From Planctomycetota bacterium (GTDB taxonomy: Bacteria; Planctomycetota; Brocadiia; Brocadiales; Brocadiaceae): DNA of 56,569 bases. Where the stretch lies: assembly GCA_016873155.1 (NCBI GenBank), contig VGXX01000003.1, forward strand, positions 1 to 56,569. Direction: 5' to 3'. Below the pieces are notes generated by a model. That model was not told the DNA's origin. It did not search any database and saw only the letters and a list, made by a program, of their open reading frames with translations. Of the stretch, positions 26,453 through 35,876 are shown piece by piece (position 1 is the first letter of the stretch; every line of letters starts with the position of its first letter). A program made the translations under genes and the position numbers.

Positions 26453-26860
26453 TTTGATCTGTAAATTTTCAATGAGTATTGATATGATTTAGTAGTTTTG
26501 AAACTGTGAAAATTCGATACTCTCAAATATAATACTGCTCTTTTTTTCTTGTCAATGGACTTTTTTCTCAAATTTTCATCTTTTGAAAAATACTGTTAAA
26601 ATGGTATACTTTTATCTTAAAAAAAGGCACTAATTTGCAATTGTATTTGATCTCTCCGTGCTTTACCTTATATTTTATTTTAAGGAATTTCAAGGTTTGT
26701 ATTATAGTGTGCCAGACAACCCCCCGTATCCCCCTTTTCTAAGGGGGACGAAAGGAAATCCCGCTAAATAAAAGGGGCGAGGGGGTTGTTTTTCACCGGT
26801 ATTTGTAGTGAATATCTCAAAAGTCGCTGCCAAAGACAGCCTAACCTATAAGGTGAAACA
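26453..26860. other. Non-coding gap with one CCCCC-type palindromic repeat
   Basis: In these 408 bases I see no gene. The left part is AT-rich. At 26717-26791 there is a copy of the palindromic repeat that begins AACCCCCC and ends GGGGGTT, the family also found inside the broken SBBP gene. This marks the right edge of the first accessory island. Confidence 0.65.
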
Positions 26861-27349
26861 GTGAATGAAAAAAATAACGCACTGAAGCAGATACTCGAAA
26901 CCGCAATCGTACAGGAAAACAAATCAAAAAAGTTTTATTTGAAAGTGCGGGAACAAATACAAAATGAGGATGCGAAAAAGCGCTTGAAGCTGATGGCAGA
27001 CGCAGAACAGGAACATGAAGAAATACTTAAATCATGGTTTGAGGATGCATACGGAGAAACTTTCGATCCGGATAAAATTATTTCAACCAGGCATCCTCTT
27101 GACATACAAAAATACGATACGAACGCGACGCTTATGGATATTGTAAAACTTATTGCAAATGCCGAAAATAAGGCATACAAGTTTTACAAAAACGCGGCGC
27201 TTGAGGCAAAAACTCCGGAAGAAAAAAGATTGTTTGAAAAGCTTGCCAGCCTTGAACAGATGCATGCCGATCAATCTTTGACCGAACTGGATATGCTTAC
27301 CAACGAGGAAATTCTTTTTTCAGATGATGATATTCCCTGGAAAGTATAA
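26861..27349 (+). CDS. Rubrerythrin/ferritin-like diiron protein
   Basis: The 162-residue protein starts at GTG 26861 (AAGGTG lies at 26851-26856). It is a predicted four-helix bundle with two repeated halves. The halves carry the metal-ligand glutamate patterns ETAIVQENKSKKFY and AEQEHEEILK, then ANAENKAYKFYK and LEQMHADQ, matching rubrerythrin-like ferritin domains (ExxxE..ExxH). It lacks a C-terminal rubredoxin domain. The likely role is peroxide or iron handling, in keeping with strict anaerobes. It is the first gene of a four-gene plus-strand run with the GH15 fusion, the sensor kinase and a response regulator. Confidence 0.7.
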   Translation: MNEKNNALKQILETAIVQENKSKKFYLKVREQIQNEDAKKRLKLMADAEQEHEEILKSWFEDAYGETFDPDKIISTRHPLDIQKYDTNATLMDIVKLIANAENKAYKFYKNAALEAKTPEEKRLFEKLASLEQMHADQSLTELDMLTNEEILFSDDDIPWKV

Positions 27350-27383
27350 AATTTCAGCAACTTAGCAGAAAAGGTTTTTACCT

Positions 27384-29714
27384 ATGCCCAGAGATATTCC
27401 TGTAGGAAACGGGTCATTATTGGTAACTTTTGATTCCGGCTATACGATTCGTGATTTCTATTTTCCTTACGTTGGAAAGGAAAACCATACAAGAGGATAC
27501 CCATGCCGGTTTGGGGTATGGACACAGGAAGGTTTTTCGTGGATGAATGCAAATGAGTGGAAGATATCCATGGAATATCTTGATGAGACGTTGGCAACGT
27601 CGGTGCATGCCCACCATGAAAGGTTGCGTCTTCAGCTTCAATGCAACGATGTAGTCGATTTTGAGAAAAACATCTATTTGCGCAAAATCATCATTAAAAA
27701 TACCTCACCCGTCAGAAGAGAGGTACGCCTTTTTTTCCATCAGGATTTAAGTGTAATGGAGAGTGAAATTGGCGATACGGTATTTTATGACGCGAAACAG
27801 AACTGTCTTATTCATTACAAGGGGTCCCGTTATTTTTTAATCAATTGCTCGGCAGGAGACGTATGGGGAGTTCGTGAATTTGCTACCGGAATAAAACGGC
27901 ATCAAGGAGCGGAAGGCACATGGCGTGACGCGGAAGACGGCATTTTGGGCGGCAATCCCATTGCCCAGGGATCGGTGGACTCTACAATCGGTGTTTATGT
28001 AAAAATTCCTCCTCTCGGAGAATCGGTTGTTTACTATTGGATCGCGGCAGGCTGTACCTATGCCGAGGCAGAGTCATTGAATAACATTCTGTTAAGTGAA
28101 AAACCTCAATCCATACTTGACCGCACGACAAGCTACTGGAAACATTGGGTCAATAAAGAAGAATTTAACTTTGGAAACATCCCTCCTGATGTAATCAAAC
28201 TCTTTAAACGAAGTTTGCTGGTGCTCAAAACCCAGATTGATAATGGCGGAGCAATCATTGCTGCAAACGACTCGGATATCAGACAATTCGCGAAAGACAC
28301 CTATAGCTACATGTGGCCGAGAGATGGCGCGCTGGTTGCCTATGCGCTCATGAGCGCCGGTTATACGACTGTTTGCAGAAAATTTTTTGACTTTTGCGCG
28401 AATGTGGTCGCCCCCTATAACTTTTGCGCAAGCGTTATGATCGAAGACGGATTTTTACTGCATAAATACAACCCGGACGGATCATTCGGCAGTTCATGGC
28501 ACCCGTGGATAAGGGGGGAGGAAATACATGTGCCTATCCAGGAGGATGAAACCGCCCTTCTTCTCTGGGCAATCGGGCAGTTCTATGATTTATACAGAAA
28601 AATAGACGTAATACGTCCCCTGTACCATTCTTTTATTGAAAAGGCGGCTGATTTTCTCGTAAGTTACCGGGATGAAGAAACGGGACTCCCCCTCCCTTCG
28701 TATGATCTGTGGGAAGAGAGGAGGGGCATCCTTTCATTTACCGCAGCCACGGTATACGGAGGTCTGATTGCCGCATCGAAACTCTCCGAAATATTCGGCT
28801 ATACGGGAAAAACGAAGACATACCGGCAGGCGGCTGAACACATTAAAAAGGCGATTGACCAATACCTCTACAGCGAAAAACATAATAGATTTTTACGGAT
28901 GATTGTCCCGAAAAGAGAGGGCGGATACGAAATAGACGCCACAATTGACGCCAGTCTTTACGGCATGTTCGCTTTTGGCGTGTATTCGCCGGATGACAGT
29001 AAAGTACGAAACACCATGGATGCGATTAAAGATGCCCTATGGGTAAAAACGGGAATAGGGGGGATTGCCCGATATGAGCGGGATTTCTATCAGCGTGTCG
29101 GAAACGATAATTCAATTCCCGGAAACCCATGGATCATATGCACTATGTGGATGGCACAATATTATATTTCAATCGCAAAATCGGTGAAAGACCTTGATCC
29201 GGCAATGTACTACCTGAAATGGGTGGTTTCACGAGCGCTTCCCTCCGGTGTTCTTGCCGAACAGATCAACCCTTTTACCGGTGAGCCGGTATCCGTTTCT
29301 CCTCTAACATGGAGCCACGCGACCGTCGTTCAAACAGTCATGGATTATCTGAAAAAACTTCAGGAACTGCATATCTGCGATCAATGCGGCAGGTCAATAT
29401 TCCGGCACGAAAGGGACGGCAGGCAGCAAATTAAAAAACATCTCTCGGGAAATCTTATGCCTCTTGAAGAACAAGAGGGGCGAAAATATCCCGACCATAT
29501 GAAATTGAAGAAAAATGGCACAACTATTTCTATTACGATAGATCAAAGACAATGTGTCGGCTGCGGAATCTGCGTGGTGAGTTCTGGTGAGGCGATCATA
29601 CTGATACATGACAAGGCAAAGCTTGTTCCGGAGAGAGCAAGCACATGGGATGTTGAAGAAGGATTTGGACAGTGCTGCCCGTTAGGGGCTATCAGCATTA
29701 CGAAAGAACTATGA
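27384..29714 (+). CDS. GH15 glucoamylase-like hydrolase fused to a [4Fe-4S] ferredoxin-type domain
   Basis: The 776-residue protein starts with a beta-sandwich N-domain (about 1-260) and continues into an alpha/alpha-barrel (about 270-650) of glycoside hydrolase family 15. Landmarks are MWPRDGALVAYALMSAGY, the candidate acid Glu at 444/445 in DLWEERRG, and the candidate base Glu626 in LAEQINPFTGEP. After about 660 comes CDQCG, a charged linker, and then a ferredoxin-like segment with CVGCGIC (Cys724, 727, 730) and CCPLGAI (Cys764/765), enough for one [4Fe-4S] cluster. The reading frame is continuous, so the fusion is real unless there is a sequencing error. It has no signal peptide, so it is probably cytoplasmic, acting on glycogen, trehalose or dextrin-like glucans. 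Its stop overlaps the next start (ATGA). Confidence 0.8.
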   Translation: MPRDIPVGNGSLLVTFDSGYTIRDFYFPYVGKENHTRGYPCRFGVWTQEGFSWMNANEWKISMEYLDETLATSVHAHHERLRLQLQCNDVVDFEKNIYLRKIIIKNTSPVRREVRLFFHQDLSVMESEIGDTVFYDAKQNCLIHYKGSRYFLINCSAGDVWGVREFATGIKRHQGAEGTWRDAEDGILGGNPIAQGSVDSTIGVYVKIPPLGESVVYYWIAAGCTYAEAESLNNILLSEKPQSILDRTTSYWKHWVNKEEFNFGNIPPDVIKLFKRSLLVLKTQIDNGGAIIAANDSDIRQFAKDTYSYMWPRDGALVAYALMSAGYTTVCRKFFDFCANVVAPYNFCASVMIEDGFLLHKYNPDGSFGSSWHPWIRGEEIHVPIQEDETALLLWAIGQFYDLYRKIDVIRPLYHSFIEKAADFLVSYRDEETGLPLPSYDLWEERRGILSFTAATVYGGLIAASKLSEIFGYTGKTKTYRQAAEHIKKAIDQYLYSEKHNRFLRMIVPKREGGYEIDATIDASLYGMFAFGVYSPDDSKVRNTMDAIKDALWVKTGIGGIARYERDFYQRVGNDNSIPGNPWIICTMWMAQYYISIAKSVKDLDPAMYYLKWVVSRALPSGVLAEQINPFTGEPVSVSPLTWSHATVVQTVMDYLKKLQELHICDQCGRSIFRHERDGRQQIKKHLSGNLMPLEEQEGRKYPDHMKLKKNGTTISITIDQRQCVGCGICVVSSGEAIILIHDKAKLVPERASTWDVEEGFGQCCPLGAISITKEL

Positions 29715-32125
29715 AGATACGACATAAACTGGTAATCATTTTAGCCGCTTCCCTGATCTCTCTGAACGGTCTTGTTGGTTTCTTTATTTACAAACGGACG
29801 CGTCAGGAATTTATAAAAGAGATACGTGAAAAAGCGCGAATGCTGGTGATAGAACTGGAAACTTCGAGAAACTATCTCGCCTCTGTACTGTATACCTCCG
29901 GGCTGGAAATCAATGAACAGACAAAGAATTTTATCCCTGCTATCTCCACGAACGCAATCAGCAAAAAATTCGCGGAAAAAACCGGGTATATTATTAAACA
30001 GACCAGTTTGCGGTATCGAAACGCGGAAAACAAACCTGATGAATTCGAAGAAAAAATACTCAAAAAAATGGAAGAAGACCCATCTATGGTGGAATATTGG
30101 GCAGACGATCTGATAGAGGGCAAAAGAGTCGAGCGCTATATTTACCCCTTATACGTGAAAAAAGAATGCCTTCTTTGTCATGGGGCAAAAGAAAATGCGC
30201 CGAAAGTTGTGCAGGATAATTATAATACGGGCTACGATTACAAACTCGGAGAAATACGAGGAGGGCTCAGCGTCATTATCCCAAAAGAAATCGCGGAACA
30301 ACGGTATGCCTCTGATTTTATATTCTTTATTATCATTGGAGCCACCAGCATAATGCTGGTGGTGGTTATTATATTTTTTACGACAAACAAATTCCTGAAA
30401 CCCGTGGAAAAATTAACCGTTGCTGCCACCACTATCAGTAAAACAGGTGATTTAACAACAAAAGTGAACATTACTACCAATGATGAAGTCGGTCAGATGG
30501 GAGAGGCTTTTAATGACATGTCAGGCAAGTTGAATGCCTCGTATGCCCTGCTGGAGCAGCGTATTGCGGAGAAAACCGAGCATTTGCAGCGGGCCGTTTC
30601 CGCGTTGAAACGCGCGAATAGGATGAAATCGGAGTTTTTAGCCAACATGTCACACGAACTCCGCACGCCTCTTAACGCGATAATCGGTTTTGCGGAAGTG
30701 CTGAAAGATAAGCTATGCGGCGATTTGAATGCGGAACAGGAAGATTTTGTTAAAGATATACACAGCAGCGGACAACATCTTCTGCAGATGATCAACGACA
30801 TATTGGATCTGTCAAAAATTGAAGCCGGCAAGATGGAATTGCAGTATGAAGTATTTCTTGTGCCCGATGCTATCGAAGATGTGTATACTATTTTAAAAGG
30901 TCTTGCCAAGAAAAAACAGATCAAATTGGAAACTCTTATAGCAGATGATGCAAAAGATATCGAAGCGGATCGTGTAAAATTCAAACAGATCCTCTATAAT
31001 CTTCTTTCTAACGCCATAAAATTTACGTCACAAGACGGCACAATTATCACAAAGGCAAGCATCACTGATGGAAAATTACAGGTTTCAGTAACCGATTCAG
31101 GCATCGGGATTAAACCTGAGGAACAGAGAAAAGTTTTTAAGGAATTTTGGCAGGCCGACAGCACATATTCGCGCAAATATGAAGGAACCGGACTGGGGCT
31201 TGCCCTCACGAAAAGAATCGTGGAAATGCATCAGGGAAAAATCTGGTTTGAAAGCACCTATGGAAAAGGAAGCACGTTTTATTTTGAACTGCCTTTGACA
31301 AAACCATGTGAATCAGACCGGGAACCTGTTCAGACAGAAAAACAGAAAATTCCGGCAATTACGGAACAACAATCAAGGACTATTCTGGTTGTGGAAGATA
31401 ATCGCATGTCGGCAGACCTTCTTTCCGTGTATCTGAAAAATGCGGGCTATTCGGTTGTCATTGCGAAAACCGGAGAAGAAGCAATAAAAAAGGCAAAGGA
31501 AATTCGTCCCTTTTTAATTACCCTGGATATTCTTCTGCCGGGAGTCGATGGATGGGATGTGCTTTCACAGCTTAAGAGCATGGAGGAAACCGCACAGATA
31601 CCTGTAATCATTGTCTCTATTATTGACAACAAGGAACTTGGTTATAGTTTGGGAGCGGCTGAATATCTGATTAAGCCCATCGACAGGAAAAGGCTTGTCG
31701 ATGCGGTAACCACTGCTATTCATTCATTACAACCCGCGGGAAAACCCATGAAGGTATTGGTAGTGGATGACGACGAAAAAGCAGTCAAATATATCAGCGC
31801 CATTCTGGAAGAAAAAGGTTTTGGAATTTTAAAGGCATACAATGGTGAATCCGGGATAGAACTGGCTATCAGTAACACGCCGGATCTCATTATTCTGGAT
31901 CTGATGATGCCGGGGATCAGCGGATTTGATGTTGTGGAGAAACTCAAAGCTCATCCGTCCGCAAAAGAGATTCCTATTATTATTTGTTCTGCAAAGGAAA
32001 TCACCCCTGAAGAAAAACGGGAATTAAACGGAAATATTCTCGTCATCGTGCAGAAAGGACACCATACGAAAGAAGATCTCCTTGCGGCAATTAAGAAGAT
32101 AGAACAGGCACATGAAAAATCGTGA
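29711..32125 (+). CDS. Hybrid sensor histidine kinase with CxxCH-containing (Tll0287/DUF3365-like) sensor and two receiver domains
   Basis: The start is ATG 29711, overlapping the upstream stop as ATGA; a longer frame exists but would lose this coupling. The 804-residue order is: membrane helix (8-27), an extracytoplasmic domain with CLLCHG (Cys153, Cys156, His157) like heme-binding Tll0287/DUF3365 sensors, a second membrane helix (about 200-222), HAMP, HisKA with MSHELRTP (His315), HATPase (GTGLGLAL), receiver 1 (Asp606 in LDILLPG) and receiver 2 (Asp730 in LDLMMPG). A c-type heme in the sensor suggests redox or gas sensing. The CheY/DivK-like regulator follows 12 bases later and is the likely partner. 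Confidence 0.85.
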   Translation: MKIRHKLVIILAASLISLNGLVGFFIYKRTRQEFIKEIREKARMLVIELETSRNYLASVLYTSGLEINEQTKNFIPAISTNAISKKFAEKTGYIIKQTSLRYRNAENKPDEFEEKILKKMEEDPSMVEYWADDLIEGKRVERYIYPLYVKKECLLCHGAKENAPKVVQDNYNTGYDYKLGEIRGGLSVIIPKEIAEQRYASDFIFFIIIGATSIMLVVVIIFFTTNKFLKPVEKLTVAATTISKTGDLTTKVNITTNDEVGQMGEAFNDMSGKLNASYALLEQRIAEKTEHLQRAVSALKRANRMKSEFLANMSHELRTPLNAIIGFAEVLKDKLCGDLNAEQEDFVKDIHSSGQHLLQMINDILDLSKIEAGKMELQYEVFLVPDAIEDVYTILKGLAKKKQIKLETLIADDAKDIEADRVKFKQILYNLLSNAIKFTSQDGTIITKASITDGKLQVSVTDSGIGIKPEEQRKVFKEFWQADSTYSRKYEGTGLGLALTKRIVEMHQGKIWFESTYGKGSTFYFELPLTKPCESDREPVQTEKQKIPAITEQQSRTILVVEDNRMSADLLSVYLKNAGYSVVIAKTGEEAIKKAKEIRPFLITLDILLPGVDGWDVLSQLKSMEETAQIPVIIVSIIDNKELGYSLGAAEYLIKPIDRKRLVDAVTTAIHSLQPAGKPMKVLVVDDDEKAVKYISAILEEKGFGILKAYNGESGIELAISNTPDLIILDLMMPGISGFDVVEKLKAHPSAKEIPIIICSAKEITPEEKRELNGNILVIVQKGHHTKEDLLAAIKKIEQAHEKS

Positions 32126-32137
32126 AGGGAATAATGT

Positions 32138-32509
32138 ATGGCAAATGAAAAAGTAATGGTAGTTGAAGATAATGAGAAAAACAGAAAATTAATGCGTGTC
32201 GTACTTAAAGCAAAAGGATATAATGTGATCGAAGCGAGTACCGGAGAAGAGGCTTTAAGTATGTTAAAAGAACAAACGCCCGATATTATTCTTATGGATA
32301 TCCAGCTTCCCGGGATTGACGGTCTTACGCTGATTCGGCAAATTAAGGCGGATGAAAGCAAAAAAGATATACCCATTATAGCAGTAACCGCGCATGCAAT
32401 GAGAGGGGATGAACAAAAGATTCTGGATACCGGTTGTAACGCATATGTAAGCAAACCCATTGATACCAGAGAATTGCCGATTACTGTGGAAAAATATTTA
32501 AAAAAGTAG
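32138..32509 (+). CDS. DivK/CheY-like single-domain response regulator
   Basis: The 123-residue protein is a stand-alone receiver with the acidic pair in VVEDNEKN, the phospho-acceptor Asp54 in LMDIQLPG, the conserved Thr/Ala in AVTAHAM and Lys in VSKPID. No output domain is present, so it relays phosphate or acts by protein contact. It is the last gene in the GH15-kinase run. Confidence 0.9.
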   Translation: MANEKVMVVEDNEKNRKLMRVVLKAKGYNVIEASTGEEALSMLKEQTPDIILMDIQLPGIDGLTLIRQIKADESKKDIPIIAVTAHAMRGDEQKILDTGCNAYVSKPIDTRELPITVEKYLKK

Positions 32510-32587
32510 TTGGAAACAAAATACCAAAACCCTAAAAAGAGATACAAAAAATTATCGATAAGGGGAAATGATTTTACATGAAATACA

Positions 32588-34234
32588 CTATTCCGCCGGA
32601 TCAACGGTAAGATACAGAGAGGTAGTGCCTCTTTTTATATGCAGAAGTAATTTCTCCCCCGTGTTTGCGATGATCAGGGCTCTTTTAAATTCAGAGACGT
32701 TGGAGATTGTGTTTCTGTTTATTTCTGTGATGATGTCTCCTTTTTTGATATCATGCTTTGCCGCAGGGCCTTCCGGCTGCACCTCCGCAACCAGTACTCC
32801 GCTATCGTGCGTTAGATTTTTATCTTCGGGTAAATTCTCTGCTATTATGCCAATATCCTTTTCCGGAGGCACTTCTTCCGGTGTTGGTGTAGAAGCGATT
32901 TTTTGCGGTTGTTCACTAAGAATAACATTCAGCGCCATTTCCTGGCTGTCCCGTAATATCTTCATGGTAACGTTTTTGCCCGCTCCTGTTTGTTCCACCA
33001 CAAAGCTCAGGTGGTTTGCGTGCCGCATTTTTACCCCCTCAAACTCAATAATGATGTCTCCGCTTTGGAGTCCGGCAGCTTCCGCGGGGGAGTTGCTTAA
33101 CGCCTCTGTTACAATGACCCCTTCAGTGGTGTCAACGCCAAAAGCCTCCGCGAGTGCAGGATCAATGTCCTGAATTGTTGCGCCCATCCATCCGGGATGA
33201 AAAGGCATTTCATTTTTCTTTTCATGTTCTTGCTCCAGTGTCTGCACCGGCGCCTGTTCCTGATGGATCGTATCATATATTTCGGTATTTTTCGGAACGA
33301 GGGGTGTCTGATAGGTTATGTTTGGTTGAAAAAACCTTTCTTTGTTTAACATAAAGGCAATTACTCCCGCCGCAATTATCATGGAAATTCCTCCAAGGAC
33401 GGCCGCTATTGTCTTGCCTTTTCCATGCTTTGCTTTTCCAACGGGTTTTTTTCTGTTGCCGAATAATTCCCGGTCGTATCTTTGCCTTCGGCCATGATCG
33501 AGCAGTATATCGATGGCCTCTTGTAAAAGCATCTTTCTTCGCAGGGCAAAATCTCTGAATTTGGGATTAGAACTCAGGCTTTCCCAAAGATACACCTTTC
33601 GTTTATATGCTTCCCGTATTTCCTGGTCTCCGGCAGTTGCTTTTATTTCCAGAACACTATAGTAGTTCGGGAGTTCCTGTCGGGAAGCGCCGGATTTCCC
33701 GGTGGCAATAATGGGCATGGAAGGAGCAGAAGCCTGGTATTGTGCTCCCTTTTTTTTCAGTTCCGAGGCAATCATATCGGAAGCGGCAGACTGGCTGAGT
33801 CCCAATGATTCTGCGTAGTTAAGAAGTATCTTTCGTCCTTCCTGCGTGAGTGTGTTGTCGGTTGTGACAATATGGATCATTTTTGCCAATTCGTCTTTTG
33901 CCTTTTTACTGCTGTCGCTTGACAATTGTTTATCGTACGCTGATTTTTTTGAAGGATTGGATAATACCTCATATGCCTCCTGCAGTTTTTCCATTGCTTC
34001 GGCAGAGGCTGGCCCCGTTTCTTTCGTTTTTGTATTGGCAGGGTTGGCGTTGTACCGTTTATTTACTTCACGCCACCAGTCATATCTTTGTTGAAATGAT
34101 TTTGTTATAGTTTGGGAGGAATGGCTTTCGCCGGATGTTAAACCTAAACGTTCATAATGGTTTTTCGCGGGGTCGAGAGCGCTTTTCCATTCATTGTTAT
34201 GAAAATATTTGTCAGGATCGAACAATGCCGCCAT
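32588..34234 (-). CDS. Membrane protein with two J-like segments lacking HPD and two PDZ domains
   Basis: The 548-residue protein has an N-terminal J-like segment (about 25-105: NHYERLGL ... LQEAYEVLSNPSKKSAYD). It lacks the HPD tripeptide needed to stimulate Hsp70; the position reads DWWREVN. A second J-like segment (about 190-260: NYYSVLEIKA ... QRYDREL) also lacks HPD. A membrane helix follows (about 275-297), then two PDZ domains (about 345-440 with GWMGATIQDI and LQSGDIIIEFEG, and about 455-545 with IKKGDIITEIN). It is the third gene of an operon with GrpE-like and short Hsp70 genes. It probably docks or regulates that Hsp70 at the membrane; the PDZ domains would face outside if the helix is type II. 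Confidence 0.7.
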   Translation of the reverse strand: MAALFDPDKYFHNNEWKSALDPAKNHYERLGLTSGESHSSQTITKSFQQRYDWWREVNKRYNANPANTKTKETGPASAEAMEKLQEAYEVLSNPSKKSAYDKQLSSDSSKKAKDELAKMIHIVTTDNTLTQEGRKILLNYAESLGLSQSAASDMIASELKKKGAQYQASAPSMPIIATGKSGASRQELPNYYSVLEIKATAGDQEIREAYKRKVYLWESLSSNPKFRDFALRRKMLLQEAIDILLDHGRRQRYDRELFGNRKKPVGKAKHGKGKTIAAVLGGISMIIAAGVIAFMLNKERFFQPNITYQTPLVPKNTEIYDTIHQEQAPVQTLEQEHEKKNEMPFHPGWMGATIQDIDPALAEAFGVDTTEGVIVTEALSNSPAEAAGLQSGDIIIEFEGVKMRHANHLSFVVEQTGAGKNVTMKILRDSQEMALNVILSEQPQKIASTPTPEEVPPEKDIGIIAENLPEDKNLTHDSGVLVAEVQPEGPAAKHDIKKGDIITEINRNTISNVSEFKRALIIANTGEKLLLHIKRGTTSLYLTVDPAE

Positions 34235-34269
34235 AGTCTGTTTTCCGGATAATCACCATGCCTGTTTAT

Positions 34270-35871
34270 TTAACTCGTTATTGTGGCTTTTTCAATATTG
34301 GCGCTTGCGGTTTTTATTTCCTGATCAGTCAGGCCGCCGGTGTGTTCTACTTTTATTACCACTTCCTTTTTCGACGGGAGATGAACACCGTGCACTTCCA
34401 GTATTCCCATATCATTATATTTATAGGCTACCTCGATGGAGCTTCCTTTTGGCGAAGGGGGGATATCGCGTATCGAACCCTTTGCGATCATAGTGCAGTC
34501 GAGGGGGTCGCATGTATCGTCTTCGCCCATGATTCCGCCTTCCATGATTCTTAGAAGGACAGAGCCCTGGTTATCGGTGAGTGTCTTAAAAATATCCTTC
34601 TTTTCAAAAGGCAGGGGAGTAAACCGTGGTATCATGAGAAAATTCCGCTCATTCCCTTCTCCGTCCAGTGCGATGATCCCCAGATTATGCGAAGCCACTT
34701 TTTGCACTTCCACGCCGGCAAGTCTTTTTACAATTTCACCGGGGATATTGCCGCCGGGAATGCTCAGTATTGCCGCATGCCAGGCAGCGCCAAGGGCTAC
34801 ACATTCATCGGGGTTTAATTCGTCGGTCGGCGTTTTTCCGCTTATTTCCGTAATCATATTTCGTATCATGGGCATTCTTGTGGAGCCGCCCACCAGCAGA
34901 ATCGTTCCGATATTCTGCCATGACATGTTTGCATCGCTCAATACTATCTCACATAATACCTTGCAGCGGTTTACGAGTGATTTCGTAATTTCTTCGAATT
35001 TTTCTCTGGTTAATTCTGCCATGAGGGTATTGCCCGCATGGACGCACATAATTTTAGCCTTTTCACGTTTCGATAGTTCTTCTTTTGCCTTAATTGCACG
35101 CAATTGCAAATCCTGATACGACGAAAGATCGTCCAGGGGGTCTGATCCGTATTTTTCCTTAAAAATCTTTGCTACATACCGGATGATTTCATCGTCCCAG
35201 TCTTTGCCTCCGAGCAAGTGATCGCCGTTCACAACGACCTCACGGATTTTCCCTTGTTTTATTTCAAGGATAACCACGTCAAAAGTTCCGCCGCCCAGGT
35301 CGAAGACAAAAACATTTTGATCTTTTTCGAGTTTGTCAAGTCCGTAAGAAAGCGCGGCGGCTACCGGTTCATCGATTACTGCCAGCACATTAAATCCTGC
35401 AATGATCCCTGCTTCCTTTGTTGCTGCCCTTTCAGGGTCGCCAAAATAGGCGGGACACGTAATTACCGCATCCGTTATTGTTGTTCCCATCCGTGCCTCA
35501 GCGTCATTTTTCAGTTTTTTCAGAACAAATGCGGAAATCTCCTGTGCGCTGTATTTCTTCCCTCCATGTTCAAAACACCAGCCCTTTGCCACAACATTTC
35601 CCTGTCCATCCTTTTTATCTTCTTTTGGCTTTCCCATTTGTCTTTTTACAAATTCAACGACCTTGTTGGGTTCCGCCACGGCATTGTGTTTTGCTATTTC
35701 TCCCACAATAATATCATTTTCGTTTTCGATAAGCACAACTGAAGGGGTGATACGGTCCTGCTCGGGACTGGTAATAATCTCGGCTTTGTTGGTATCTTCA
35801 TTAATATGTGCGATGGCAGAAAAAGTAGTGCCCAGATCGATTCCAACTACTTTTGTTTTTTCAGACGACAT
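34270..35871 (-). CDS. Short Hsp70 (DnaK-like) chaperone
   Basis: I prefer ATG 35871 over 35880 because the GGAG site directly abuts the upstream ATG and is well spaced for the second. The 533-residue protein has the actin-like ATPase (GIDLGTTFSAIA at the start, DLGGGTFDVVILE near 195, GGSTRMP near 325) and a beta substrate-binding domain. It ends about 100 residues before a normal DnaK, losing most of the helical lid and the C-terminal EEVD-type tail. Short Hsp70s of this type (HscC-like in size) are usually specialised. It lies between the GrpE-like gene (6 bases upstream) and the J/PDZ gene. Confidence 0.85.
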   Translation of the reverse strand: MSSEKTKVVGIDLGTTFSAIAHINEDTNKAEIITSPEQDRITPSVVLIENENDIIVGEIAKHNAVAEPNKVVEFVKRQMGKPKEDKKDGQGNVVAKGWCFEHGGKKYSAQEISAFVLKKLKNDAEARMGTTITDAVITCPAYFGDPERAATKEAGIIAGFNVLAVIDEPVAAALSYGLDKLEKDQNVFVFDLGGGTFDVVILEIKQGKIREVVVNGDHLLGGKDWDDEIIRYVAKIFKEKYGSDPLDDLSSYQDLQLRAIKAKEELSKREKAKIMCVHAGNTLMAELTREKFEEITKSLVNRCKVLCEIVLSDANMSWQNIGTILLVGGSTRMPMIRNMITEISGKTPTDELNPDECVALGAAWHAAILSIPGGNIPGEIVKRLAGVEVQKVASHNLGIIALDGEGNERNFLMIPRFTPLPFEKKDIFKTLTDNQGSVLLRIMEGGIMGEDDTCDPLDCTMIAKGSIRDIPPSPKGSSIEVAYKYNDMGILEVHGVHLPSKKEVVIKVEHTGGLTDQEIKTASANIEKATITS

Positions 35872-35876
35872 GGTTA

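Noticed and set aside
31951-32604. A 217-codon minus-strand frame across the kinase end and response regulator
   Set aside because: It overlaps two well-supported receiver domains on the other strand and shows no family features.
34436-35116. A 226-codon plus-strand frame inside the Hsp70 gene
   Set aside because: Antisense to the conserved Hsp70 sequence; Ser/Ile-rich shadow.
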